DNA of 14,068 nt, taken from positions 1 through 14,068 of the forward strand of contig NZ_JASLAW010000073.1 of the NCBI RefSeq assembly GCF_030147005.1, given 5' to 3'. Positions 7,035 through 14,059 of this stretch are shown piece by piece (position 1 is the first letter of the stretch; each line of letters opens with the position of its first letter). Source of the DNA: Pseudomonas sp. (GTDB lineage Bacteria > Pseudomonadota > Gammaproteobacteria > Pseudomonadales > Pseudomonadaceae). The notes beneath the pieces were generated by a model. It saw only the letters and a program-made list of their open reading frames with translations. It was not told the origin of the DNA and ran no database searches. Position numbers and translations under genes: made by a program.

Positions 7035-7048
7035 AGCCTGACAACCCT
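7035..7048. repeat. Direct repeat AGCCTGACAACCCT, copy 1
   Basis: Exact 14-nt match to 7180-7193. It overlaps the right arm of the small hairpin at 7028-7040. Flanks do not match beyond a loose GA one base after the repeat. Confidence 0.6.
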
Positions 7049-7084
7049 CGAAGCACGCTTTGTGCATGTGCGTGAGGTTGCGCA

Positions 7085-7113
7085 GTGACAGGCGCTGTCA
7101 ATCACAGGATAAT
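7085..7113 (+). promoter_or_regulatory. Sigma70-type promoter for lptF-lptG
   Basis: GTGACA (7085-7090), a 17-bp spacer, then GATAAT (7108-7113); each hexamer matches the consensus at five of six positions with ideal spacing. Transcription would start near 7120 and give an leader of about 85 nt before lptF. Confidence 0.65.
7086..7100. promoter_or_regulatory. Perfect dyad TGACAG-GCG-CTGTCA over the lptF -35 box
   Basis: Six-bp perfect inverted repeat with a 3-bp centre, covering most of the -35 hexamer (7085-7090) and the start of the spacer. It has the geometry of a dimeric repressor site, and it also produces a TTGACA on the opposite strand. I cannot assign a regulator. Confidence 0.4.
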
Positions 7114-7130
7114 GCGCCATCTTTTTAGCC

Positions 7131-7148
7131 GGCCCGTGTAAACGGGTC
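7131..7148 (+). promoter_or_regulatory. GUAA-loop hairpin in the lptF leader
   Basis: GGCCCGT-GTAA-ACGGGTC gives a 7-bp stem (one G-T pair) with a GNRA-type tetraloop. It begins about 11 nt after the predicted transcription start and ends well before the SD, so it could stabilise the 5' end of the mRNA. No T-tract follows. Confidence 0.4.
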
Positions 7149-7179
7149 GACTCGGTATGCTTGCTTGTTTGGCCGCCTT

Positions 7180-7193
7180 AGCCTGACAACCCT
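7180..7193. repeat. Direct repeat AGCCTGACAACCCT, copy 2
   Basis: Exact copy of 7035-7048. Its last bases run into the lptF SD (CTGGAG at 7192-7197). Confidence 0.6.
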
Positions 7194-7197
7194 GGAG
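7194..7197 (+). promoter_or_regulatory. lptF Shine-Dalgarno sequence selecting a TTG start
   Basis: GGAG (within CTGGAG) ends 8 nt before TTG at 7206. The alternative GTG at 7197 overlaps the GGAG itself and has no SD of its own, so the TTG is preferred. Confidence 0.7.
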
Positions 7198-7205
7198 TGT
7201 CTGGT

Positions 7206-8324
7206 TTGATCGTCTTCCGTTATCTATCCCGCGAAGTCCTGTTGACCCTGAGTGCCGTGAGTGCGGTATTGCTGGTCATCATCATGAGTGGTCGTTTCGT
7301 CAAATTCCTTGCGCAGGCCGCCTCCGGCGCCCTGGATCCAGGCTCGCTGTTCCTGATCATGGGCTTTCGCCTGCCGGGCTTTTTGCAACTGATCCTGCCC
7401 CTCGGCCTGTTCCTTGGCATCCTGCTGGCTTATGGCCGGCTGTACCTCGAAAGCGAGATGACCGTGCTGTCGGCCACCGGCATGAGCCAGCAGCGTCTGC
7501 TGGCGATGACCATGGTGCCGGCCGCCGGCGTTGCCCTGGTGGTGGCTTGGTTGAGCCTGAGCCTGGCGCCTCAGGGGGCCATGCAATTCCAGCTGCTGCT
7601 GAACAAGCAGGACGCCATGACCGAGTTCGACACTCTCGAGCCCGGCCGTTTCCAGGCGCTCAACGACGGCACGCGCGTAACCTATACCGAAGAAATGACC
7701 GAAGACCGTTCCAACCTGAGCGGTGTGTTCATTTCCCAGAAAAACCTCGGCAAGGACCAGAAAGACCGTGGCATCTCGATTCTGGTAGCCGACGGCGGAC
7801 GCCAGGAAGTGCGCCCCGACGGCAGCCGCTACCTGATCCTGGACAACGGCTATCGCTACGATGGCAGCCCGGGTTTGGCCGATTACCGGGTGATCAAATA
7901 CGACACCTACGGCGTCATGCTGCCCAAACCCGATATCAGCGAGGAGGTCACCGACCGCGATGCGCTCCCGACCGCGTCGCTGTTCGGTAGCCAGGAACTG
8001 CGCTCCATCGCCGAGCTGCAATGGCGCCTGTCCCTGCCGCTGCTGGTGTTTATCGTGACCTTGATGGCCGTGCCGCTGTCGCGGGTCAACCCACGTCAGG
8101 GGCGATTCCTCAAGCTGCTGCCGGCGATCCTGCTGTATATGGCTTACCTGACCATCCTGATCTCCGCTCGTGGTTCCCTGGAGAAGGGCAAGTTGCCGCC
8201 TGCCCTGGGCCTGTGGTGGGTACACGGGATTTTCCTGGTGATCGGCCTGGGGCTGCTCTACTGGGAACCTATCCGTTTGAAAATGAAGAGCCGTCGTGGC
8301 CTGAAGGAGTTGGCTCGTGGCTAA
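7206..8324 (+). CDS. lptF: LPS export ABC transporter permease LptF
   Basis: Inner-membrane subunit which, with LptG and the LptB ATPase dimer, extracts lipopolysaccharide from the inner membrane and passes it to LptC. The start is TTG (IVFRYLSREVLL follows), giving 372 residues; a GTG three codons upstream is the alternative. Layout: TM1 about 9-31; TM2 about 50-78 with the conserved PGFLQLILPLGLFLGILLAYGRLY; TM3 about 99-121; a periplasmic beta-jellyroll of about 125-265; then TM4 (276-292), TM5 (304-322) and TM6 (334-353). The cytoplasmic segment after TM2 (ESEMTVLSATGMS) is the typical coupling-helix region that contacts LptB. It is divergent from pepA, as in many gammaproteobacteria, and its last 8 nt overlap lptG. 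Confidence 0.96.
   Translation: MIVFRYLSREVLLTLSAVSAVLLVIIMSGRFVKFLAQAASGALDPGSLFLIMGFRLPGFLQLILPLGLFLGILLAYGRLYLESEMTVLSATGMSQQRLLAMTMVPAAGVALVVAWLSLSLAPQGAMQFQLLLNKQDAMTEFDTLEPGRFQALNDGTRVTYTEEMTEDRSNLSGVFISQKNLGKDQKDRGISILVADGGRQEVRPDGSRYLILDNGYRYDGSPGLADYRVIKYDTYGVMLPKPDISEEVTDRDALPTASLFGSQELRSIAELQWRLSLPLLVFIVTLMAVPLSRVNPRQGRFLKLLPAILLYMAYLTILISARGSLEKGKLPPALGLWWVHGIFLVIGLGLLYWEPIRLKMKSRRGLKELARG
8304..8309 (+). promoter_or_regulatory. lptG Shine-Dalgarno sequence within lptF
   Basis: AAGGAG, seven nt before the GTG start of lptG at 8317. It lies in the last codons of lptF and supports translational coupling across the 8-nt overlap. Confidence 0.85.
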
Positions 8325-9396
8325 GCTCGATCGCTACATTGGTAGCAGCGTACTGATCGCCATCCTGGCGGTGTTGGGCATTATTCTCGGCCTGGCCTCG
8401 CTGTTTGCTTTCATCGATGAAGTGGGCAACGTCACCGATACCTATACGGTCATGGACGTTTTGAGCTTCGTGGCGCTGACCGCGCCGCGTCGTCTCTACG
8501 ACATGATGCCGATGGCCGGCTTGATCGGTTGCCTGATCGGCCTCGGTACCCTGGCCAGCAACAGCGAATTGACCATCATGCGCGCGGCGGGCGTGTCCAT
8601 CGGCCGTATCGTCTGGGCAGTGATGAAGCCAATGCTGCTGTTGATGGCCTGCAGCGTGCTGATCGGCGAATACGTCGCGCCACCGTCCGAAGCCACCGCC
8701 CAGGCCAATCGCGCCCTGGCCCAGGGTTCGGGCGATGCGCAAAGTTCCAAGCACGGCCTGTGGCACCGCCAGGGCGACCAGTTCATCCACATCAACGCCG
8801 TGCAGCCTGGCGGGCTGTTGATCGGGGTGACGCGCTACACGTTCGACAAAGAGCGGCACATGCTGAGCTCCAGTTTCGCCAAGCGCGCGCAATACGATGG
8901 CGCGCAATGGCAACTGAGCGACGTCACCACCACGCTCTTCCACAACGTGGGCCAGGGCGTCAACGCCAGTACTGAAGTGGTCAACGCACCCACCCAGGCA
9001 TGGGACATCGCGCTCAAGCCGGAACTGCTCAATACAGTAATCATGGTCCCGGAAACCCTGCCGATCTCGGGCCTTTGGAGCTACATCCACTACCTCAAGG
9101 ACCAGGGCCTGAACAATGGCCGCTACTGGCTGGCGTTCTGGGTCAAGGTGTTGCAACCGGTGGTTACCGCCGCGCTGGTGCTGATGGCGATCTCCTTTAT
9201 CTTCGGTCCGTTGCGTTCCGTGACCCTCGGTCAGCGGGTATTCACCGGGGTGCTGGTGGGCTTTACTTTCCGCATCGCCCAGGACCTGTTGGGGCCTTCG
9301 AGCCTGGTGTTCGGCTTTTCGCCGTTGTTCGCGGTGCTGGTGCCGACGTTTATCTGCGCCGTCGCCGGGTTCTGGTTGCTGCGCCGAGCCGGTTGA
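8317..9396 (+). CDS. lptG: LPS export ABC transporter permease LptG
   Basis: Partner of LptF in the LptB2FG lipopolysaccharide extractor of the inner membrane. The product has 359 residues, starting with GTG (AKLDRYIGSSVLIAI follows). Layout: TM1 about 11-34; TM2 63-81 (DMMPMAGLIGCLIGLGTLAS); the coupling segment NSELTIMRAAGVS; TM3 about 98-120; a periplasmic jellyroll of about 125-268; then TM4 (278-297), TM5 (308-326) and TM6 (333-355). The length equals that of the enterobacterial protein within one residue. The start codon lies inside the end of lptF (shared bases GTGGCTAA), with a strong SD. A perfect terminator follows 17 bp after the stop, so lptF-lptG is a closed two-gene operon. The next gene, lepA, is not its usual neighbour in the Pseudomonas genomes I know. 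Confidence 0.97.
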   Translation: MAKLDRYIGSSVLIAILAVLGIILGLASLFAFIDEVGNVTDTYTVMDVLSFVALTAPRRLYDMMPMAGLIGCLIGLGTLASNSELTIMRAAGVSIGRIVWAVMKPMLLLMACSVLIGEYVAPPSEATAQANRALAQGSGDAQSSKHGLWHRQGDQFIHINAVQPGGLLIGVTRYTFDKERHMLSSSFAKRAQYDGAQWQLSDVTTTLFHNVGQGVNASTEVVNAPTQAWDIALKPELLNTVIMVPETLPISGLWSYIHYLKDQGLNNGRYWLAFWVKVLQPVVTAALVLMAISFIFGPLRSVTLGQRVFTGVLVGFTFRIAQDLLGPSSLVFGFSPLFAVLVPTFICAVAGFWLLRRAG

Positions 9397-9413
9397 TTGC
9401 TCGCTTATGCATA

Positions 9414-9447
9414 AAAAATGCCCCGCTTATCCAAGCGGGGCATTTTT
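9414..9447. terminator. Bidirectional-type rho-independent terminator after lptG
   Basis: A perfect 15-bp inverted repeat with loop ATCC: AAAAATGCCCCGCTT (9414-9428) and AAGCGGGGCATTTTT (9433-9447). The GC stem is flanked by A and T tracts, so it is a canonical terminator on either strand. Here it ends lptF-lptG and insulates lepA. Confidence 0.95.
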
Positions 9448-9463
9448 GTTCTGGTCAGCAAAG

Positions 9464-9493
9464 ATGACGTCTGGCCCGAGCATCAGGTACAAT
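9464..9493 (+). promoter_or_regulatory. Candidate sigma70 promoter for lepA
   Basis: ATGACG (9464-9469), an 18-bp spacer, then TACAAT (9488-9493; five of six consensus positions). It lies between the lptG terminator and the lepA start and would give a leader of about 48 nt. Because the terminator isolates lepA from lptG, a promoter is expected here. Confidence 0.5.
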
Positions 9494-9547
9494 TCCCGGC
9501 TATTTTTCAGCGGGCAATCTGCCTGCAGCCTTTTTGAGTGTTGATCC

Positions 9548-11347
9548 GTGAGTGATTTGAGTCATATCCGCAATTTCTCCATCATCGCCCACATTGACCA
9601 TGGTAAGTCGACGCTGGCCGATCGATTCATCCAGATGTGCGGCGGCCTTGCCGAGCGTGAAATGGAAGCCCAGGTACTGGATTCCATGGATCTCGAACGC
9701 GAGCGCGGGATCACCATCAAGGCCCACAGCGTCACGCTGTACTACACCGCCAAAGACGGTATCAAGTACCAGCTCAACTTCATTGACACCCCAGGCCACG
9801 TCGACTTCACCTATGAAGTCAGCCGTTCCCTGGCCGCCTGCGAAGGCGCGCTGCTGGTGGTGGACGCGGGGCAGGGCGTTGAAGCCCAGTCCGTGGCCAA
9901 CTGCTACACCGCCATCGAGCAGGGCCTGGAAGTCATGCCGGTGCTGAACAAGATCGACCTGCCCCAGGCCGATCCGGACCGCGTAAAAGAAGAAATCGAA
10001 AAAATCATCGGCATTGATGCCACCGACGCCGTCGAGTGCAGCGCCAAGACTGGCCTGGGCGTCGATGAAGTGCTCGAGCGCCTGGTCAAGACCATCCCCG
10101 CGCCGACCGGCAATTACGAAGATCCGCTGCAAGCGTTGATCATCGACTCCTGGTTCGACAACTACCTGGGCGTTGTTTCCCTGGTGCGCGTGCGCCACGG
10201 CCGTGTGAAGAAGGGCGACAAGATCCTGGTCAAATCCACCGGCAAGATCCACCTGGTGGACAGCGTCGGCGTATTCAACCCCAAGCACACCGCCACCACT
10301 GATCTGAAAGCCGGCGAAGTGGGCTTCATCATCGCCGGTATCAAGGACATCCACGGTGCGCCGGTCGGTGACACCCTGACCCTGAGCTCCACGCCGGACG
10401 TCGACGTGCTGCCCGGCTTCAAGCGCATTCAGCCGCAGGTCTACGCCGGCCTGTTCCCGGTCAGCTCCGATGACTTCGAAGACTTCCGCGAAGCCCTGCA
10501 AAAGCTGACGCTTAACGATTCGTCGTTGCAGTACACCCCGGAAAGCTCCGACGCCCTGGGCTTCGGCTTCCGTTGCGGGTTCCTCGGCATGCTGCACATG
10601 GAGATCATCCAGGAGCGCCTGGAGCGCGAATACGACCTGGACCTGATCACCACCGCGCCAACGGTTATTTTCGAACTGGCGCTGAAGACCGGTGAAACGA
10701 TTTACGTCGACAACCCGTCCAAGCTTCCAGACCTGTCTTCCATCGAAGACATGCGCGAACCGATCGTGCGCGCCAATATTCTTGTGCCGCAGGAACACCT
10801 GGGCAACGTCATTACACTGTGTATCGAGAAGCGTGGCGTCCAGCACGACATGCTGTTCCTCGGCACCCAGGTGCAAGTGACCTACGATTTGCCGATGAAC
10901 GAAGTGGTCCTGGACTTCTTCGACCGTCTCAAATCCACCAGTCGCGGCTATGCTTCGCTGGATTACCATTTCGACCGGTACCAATCGGCTAATCTGGTGA
11001 AACTGGATGTGCTGATCAACGGCGACAAGGTTGATGCCCTGGCACTGATCGTGCACAAGGACAATGCGCACTACAAAGGTCGCCAGTTGACCGAGAAGAT
11101 GAAAGAACTGATTCCGCGCCAGATGTTCGACGTTGCGATCCAGGCCGCCATTGGCGGGCAGATCATTGCGCGGACCTCCGTCAAGGCACTCAGAAAGAAC
11201 GTACTGGCCAAATGCTACGGTGGCGACGTCAGCCGTAAGCGCAAGCTGCTTGAGAAGCAAAAGGCCGGTAAAAAACGCATGAAGCAAGTAGGTAACGTGG
11301 AAATTCCACAGGAAGCCTTCCTTGCGGTGCTCAGGTTGGATAGTTAG
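9548..11347 (+). CDS. lepA: Elongation factor 4 (LepA), ribosome-associated GTPase
   Basis: Translational GTPase that acts on the ribosome; roles in back-translocation and in 30S biogenesis have been proposed. The product has 599 residues from a GTG ([18 protein letters not shown] follows), the normal family length. The G domain carries G1 AHIDHGKST (14-22), G3 DTPGH (80-84, with catalytic H84) and G4 NKID (134-137). Domain II and two EF-G-like alpha/beta domains follow. The LepA-specific C-terminal domain ends with [20 protein letters not shown] and NVEIPQEAF, a basic tRNA- and ribosome-contacting region. The SD is weak (GAG nine nt upstream). lepB follows 5 nt after the stop. Its upstream neighbour here is lptG rather than mucD. 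Confidence 0.98.
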
Positions 11348-11352
11348 GTCCT

Positions 11353-12207
11353 ATGTCGCTAAATTTCCCGCTGTTGCTGGTCATCGCCGTTGCCGTTTGC
11401 GGCCTCCTGGCTCTGCTTGATCTGGTGTTCTTCGCCCCGCGTCGGCGGGCGGCTATCGCGTCCTATCAGGGCAGCGTCAGCCAGCCCGATGCGGTGGTGG
11501 TCGAGAAGCTGAACAAAGAGCCCTTGCTGGTTGAATACGGCAAGTCGTTCTTCCCGGTGTTGTTCATCGTGCTGGTGCTGCGTTCGTTCCTCGTGGAGCC
11601 GTTCCAGATCCCGTCGGGGTCGATGAAACCTACCCTGGACGTGGGCGACTTCATCCTGGTGAACAAGTTTTCCTACGGGATCCGCTTGCCGGTGATCGAC
11701 AAGAAAGTCATCCAGGTCGGTGATCCGCAGCGCGGTGATGTGATGGTGTTCCGCTACCCGAGCGACCCGAACGTCAACTACATCAAGCGTGTGGTCGGCC
11801 TGCCGGGCGACGTGATCCGCTACACCAGCGACAAGCGCCTGTTCATCAATGGTGAGTCGGTGGCCGAGAAACTGCTGGGTGCCGAGCCCAACACGTTGGG
11901 CAGCGCCGAGTTGTACCAGGAAAAACTCGGCGCAGTAGAGCACCAGATCCGCAAGGAAATGAGCCGCTACCGTGCGATGCCCGATGGCCAGTGGAAAGTG
12001 CCTGCCGGGCACTACTTCATGATGGGCGACAACCGCGACAACTCCAATGACAGCCGCTACTGGGATGACCCCAATATTCCCAAGGATCTGCTGGGCATGG
12101 TGCCCGACGAGAATATCGTCGGCAAAGCCTTCGCGGTCTGGATGAGTTGGCCGGAACCCAAGCTCAGCCACCTGCCGAACTTCTCGCGGGTGGGGCTGAT
12201 CAAGTAA
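11353..12207 (+). CDS. lepB: Signal peptidase I
   Basis: Inner-membrane serine protease that removes signal peptides from exported proteins using a Ser/Lys dyad. The 284 residues comprise TM1 (about 6-27), a cytoplasmic loop with RRR, TM2 (about 66-81), and the periplasmic catalytic domain. S90 lies in PSGSMKPTL (box B) and K145 in YIKRVVGLPGD (box D), the same numbers as in E. coli. The box E sequence MMGDNRDNSNDSRYW follows near residue 226. The ATG lies 5 nt after the lepA stop; the SD-like TAGG overlaps that stop, so translation is probably coupled. About 8 bp past its stop is a perfect palindrome. Confidence 0.98.
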   Translation: MSLNFPLLLVIAVAVCGLLALLDLVFFAPRRRAAIASYQGSVSQPDAVVVEKLNKEPLLVEYGKSFFPVLFIVLVLRSFLVEPFQIPSGSMKPTLDVGDFILVNKFSYGIRLPVIDKKVIQVGDPQRGDVMVFRYPSDPNVNYIKRVVGLPGDVIRYTSDKRLFINGESVAEKLLGAEPNTLGSAELYQEKLGAVEHQIRKEMSRYRAMPDGQWKVPAGHYFMMGDNRDNSNDSRYWDDPNIPKDLLGMVPDENIVGKAFAVWMSWPEPKLSHLPNFSRVGLIK

Positions 12208-12214
12208 TACAGGC

Positions 12215-12234
12215 GGCGCTGTGATCACAGCGCC
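12215..12234 (+). promoter_or_regulatory. Perfect 20-bp palindrome between lepB and rnc
   Basis: GGCGCTGTGATCACAGCGCC reads the same on both strands; as RNA it gives an 8-bp stem with a GATC loop. TTTTC follows only after GAATGC, so it would be a poor terminator at most. Its place in the rnc leader also makes it a possible RNase III substrate, as known for the E. coli rnc 5' leader, though the stem is short for that. The rest of the 147-bp lepB-rnc gap (12235-12354) holds no gene or clear promoter. Confidence 0.5.
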
Positions 12235-12354
12235 GAATGCTTTTCTGGGGCTTGGACATTTTCCGATGCCCTGCTGCACCAATCAGGATTTGAATTTGAA
12301 CACTGCGTCAATCGTCGATGGCCGCCGGTGCCACCAACTAGATATGGATAAACC

Positions 12355-13044
12355 GTGACCGTTTCTCTAAGTCGTCTCGAGCGCCAGCTCGGCTACACCT
12401 TCAAGGACCAGGAGTTGATGGTCCTTGCTCTCACACACCGCAGCTTTGCAGGGCGCAATAACGAGCGCCTGGAATTTCTCGGTGACGCCATCCTCAATTT
12501 CGCCGCTGGCGAGGCGTTGTTCGAGCGTTTTCCTCAAGCGCGCGAAGGCCAGCTTTCGCGTCTGCGGGCGCGCCTTGTGAAAGGCGAGACCCTGGCCGTG
12601 CTCGCTCGAGGTTTCGGCCTGGGCGAGTACCTGCGGCTGGGCTCCGGTGAACTGAAAAGCGGCGGTTTTCGTCGCGAGTCGATCCTGGCCGATGCCCTGG
12701 AAGCATTAATCGGTGCGATCTACCTCGATGCGGGGATGGAAACGGCCAAGGAGCGCGTCGTCGCATGGCTGGCTTCGGAAATCGAGAGCCTGACGCTGGT
12801 CGACACCAACAAAGATCCCAAGACCCGCCTGCAGGAATACCTGCAGTCCCGCGGTTGCGAACTGCCACGCTACGAAGTGGTGGATATCCAGGGTGAGCCG
12901 CATTGCCGCGTGTTCTTCGTGGAATGTGAAATCACCTTATTGAACGAAAAAAGCCGAGGTCAGGGTGTGAGCCGTCGTATTGCCGAACAGGTAGCGGCCG
13001 CTGCAGCACTGATTGCCCTGGGCGTGGAGAATGGCCATGACTGA
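12355..13044 (+). CDS. rnc: Ribonuclease III
   Basis: Double-strand-specific endoribonuclease that processes rRNA precursors and structured mRNAs. The product has 229 residues from a GTG (TVSLSRLERQLGYTFKD follows), with GGA six nt upstream. The catalytic domain holds the signature NNERLEFLGDAIL (E40, D44) and the second metal-binding pair D113 and E116 in ILADALEALIGAIYLDAG. The C-terminal double-stranded RNA-binding domain starts near DPKTRLQEYLQ (154) and ends with RIAEQVAAAAAL. Its last 8 nt overlap era, the conserved rnc-era pairing. RNase III represses its own operon in E. coli by cleaving the leader; here the leader carries a perfect palindrome but no long obvious duplex. Confidence 0.98.
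   Translation: MTVSLSRLERQLGYTFKDQELMVLALTHRSFAGRNNERLEFLGDAILNFAAGEALFERFPQAREGQLSRLRARLVKGETLAVLARGFGLGEYLRLGSGELKSGGFRRESILADALEALIGAIYLDAGMETAKERVVAWLASEIESLTLVDTNKDPKTRLQEYLQSRGCELPRYEVVDIQGEPHCRVFFVECEITLLNEKSRGQGVSRRIAEQVAAAAALIALGVENGHD
13026..13030 (+). promoter_or_regulatory. era Shine-Dalgarno sequence within rnc
   Basis: GGAGA, six nt before the ATG at 13037. It abuts the in-frame ATG at 13031 with no spacing, so it favours the start at 13037. Confidence 0.75.
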
Positions 13045-13939
13045 TTCAACCGCAACACGCTGTGGCTATGTTGCCATCGTCGGCCGCCCCAACGTGGGCA
13101 AGTCCACGCTGCTTAACCACATCCTCGGCCAGAAGCTCGCAATCACCTCGCGCAAGCCGCAGACCACCCGTCACAACATGCTGGGCATCAAGACCGAAGG
13201 CAGCGTGCAGGCGGTCTATGTGGATACCCCTGGCATGCACAAAGGCGGTGAAAAGGCGCTTAACCGCTATATGAACAAGACCGCTTCGGCGGCGTTGAAA
13301 GACGTCGACGTGGTGATTTTCGTGGTTGACCGCACCAAGTGGACCGACGAAGACCAGATGGTCCTCGAGCGCGTGCAGTACGTCACCGGCCCATTGATCG
13401 TCGCGTTGAACAAGACCGACCGTATCGAAGACAAAGCCGAGCTGATGCCGCACCTGACCTGGTTGCAGGAACAACTGCCGAATGCCCAGATCATGCCGAT
13501 CTCGGCGCAGCATGGCCACAACCTCGAAGCCCTGGAGCGCGTGATCGCCGGCTACCTGCCGGAGAACGAGCATTTCTTCCCGGAAGACCAGATCACCGAC
13601 CGCAGCAGCCGCTTCCTCGCCGCGGAACTTGTGCGCGAGAAAATCATGCGCCAGATGGGCGCCGAGCTGCCGTACCAGATCACCGTTGAAATCGAAGAGT
13701 TCAAGCAGCAGGGCAAAACCCTGCACATTCACGCGTTGATCCTCGTTGAACGTGACGGCCAGAAAAAAATCATCATTGGCGACAAGGGCGAGCGCATCAA
13801 GCGCATCGGTACCGAGGCGCGCAAGGACATGGAATTGCTCTTTGATTCCAAGATCATGCTTAACCTGTGGGTGAAGGTTAAGGGCGGCTGGTCCGATGAT
13901 GAGCGTGCACTGCGTTCGCTCGGTTATGGCGACCTGTAA
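13037..13939 (+). CDS. era: GTPase Era (30S assembly, KH domain)
   Basis: Essential GTPase that binds the 3' end of 16S rRNA and checks late 30S assembly. The product has 300 residues from MTDSTATRCGYVAIV. ATGs at 13013 and 13031 are in frame but have worse SD placement. Motifs: G1 GRPNVGKS (16-23), switch I region with TSRKPQTTRH, G3 DTPG (63-66), G4 NKTD (125-128) and G5 SAQ near 156. The C-terminal KH domain has its GxxG as GDKG (248-251) in KKIIIGDKGERIKRIG, and the protein ends SDDERALRSLGYGDL. It overlaps rnc by 8 nt (ATGACTGA). recO, its usual next gene, does not start before the window ends. A weak hairpin (GTCCTG 13943-13948 with CAGGAC 13958-13963) follows but lacks a T-tract. Confidence 0.98.
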   Translation: MTDSTATRCGYVAIVGRPNVGKSTLLNHILGQKLAITSRKPQTTRHNMLGIKTEGSVQAVYVDTPGMHKGGEKALNRYMNKTASAALKDVDVVIFVVDRTKWTDEDQMVLERVQYVTGPLIVALNKTDRIEDKAELMPHLTWLQEQLPNAQIMPISAQHGHNLEALERVIAGYLPENEHFFPEDQITDRSSRFLAAELVREKIMRQMGAELPYQITVEIEEFKQQGKTLHIHALILVERDGQKKIIIGDKGERIKRIGTEARKDMELLFDSKIMLNLWVKVKGGWSDDERALRSLGYGDL

Positions 13940-13969
13940 GACGTCCTGAGTACACCGCAGGACAAAAAA

Positions 13970-14059
13970 TGTGGGAGCGGGGGTGCTCGCCATCGCGGTG
14001 GATAAGAAACACCAGTGTTTGCTTACCCAAAGCATTAGCGAGCAAGCCCCCGACCACCA
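13970..14059. repeat. Degenerate REPIN downstream of era
   Basis: About 90 bp. The left arm is TGTGGGAGCGGGGGTGCTCG (13970-13989) and the right arm, on the minus strand, TGGTGGTCGGGGGCTTGCTC (14059-14040). The arms have diverged more than in the elements at 1226 and 4350. It begins 31 bp after the era stop codon; 9 more bases to the window end hold nothing I can name. Confidence 0.75.

Larger units (their letters stand above)
6923..7205. other. pepA-lptF divergent intergenic region
   Basis: This 283-bp region has no gene. Besides the separately listed promoter, dyad, leader hairpins and direct repeat, it holds a compact hairpin CAGGC-GAA-GCCTG (7028-7040). That hairpin lies inside a longer pairing AACCTC (7021-7026) with GAGGTT (7074-7079). 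Both fall upstream of the lptF promoter and would be transcribed only if a pepA promoter lies further out. A perfect TTGACA occurs on the minus strand at 7102-7097, but no acceptable -10 follows at 16-18 bp. Confidence 0.6.

Noticed and set aside
7097..7102. Minus-strand TTGACA as a pepA promoter -35
   Set aside because: Perfect -35, but the sequence 16-18 bp downstream (AACCTC and shifts) does not resemble a -10, so I do not call a promoter.
7224..8225. Minus-strand open frame opposite lptF, and similar ones opposite lptG, lepB and era
   Set aside because: All mirror the codon pattern of well-supported plus-strand genes and show Gln/His-rich nonsense composition.
9500..11287. Minus-strand open frame of 595 codons opposite lepA
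   Set aside because: Antisense shadow of lepA; lepA has all G motifs and full family length.
12215..12234. Palindrome containing TGTGATCACA as a Vfr/CRP site
   Set aside because: The half-sites abut without the 6-bp spacer of TGTGA-N6-TCACA, so it does not fit the CRP-family operator.
13943..13963. Hairpin GTCCTG...CAGGAC after era as a terminator
   Set aside because: Only 6 bp with a 9-nt loop, and it is followed by an A-run, not a T-run, on the coding strand.
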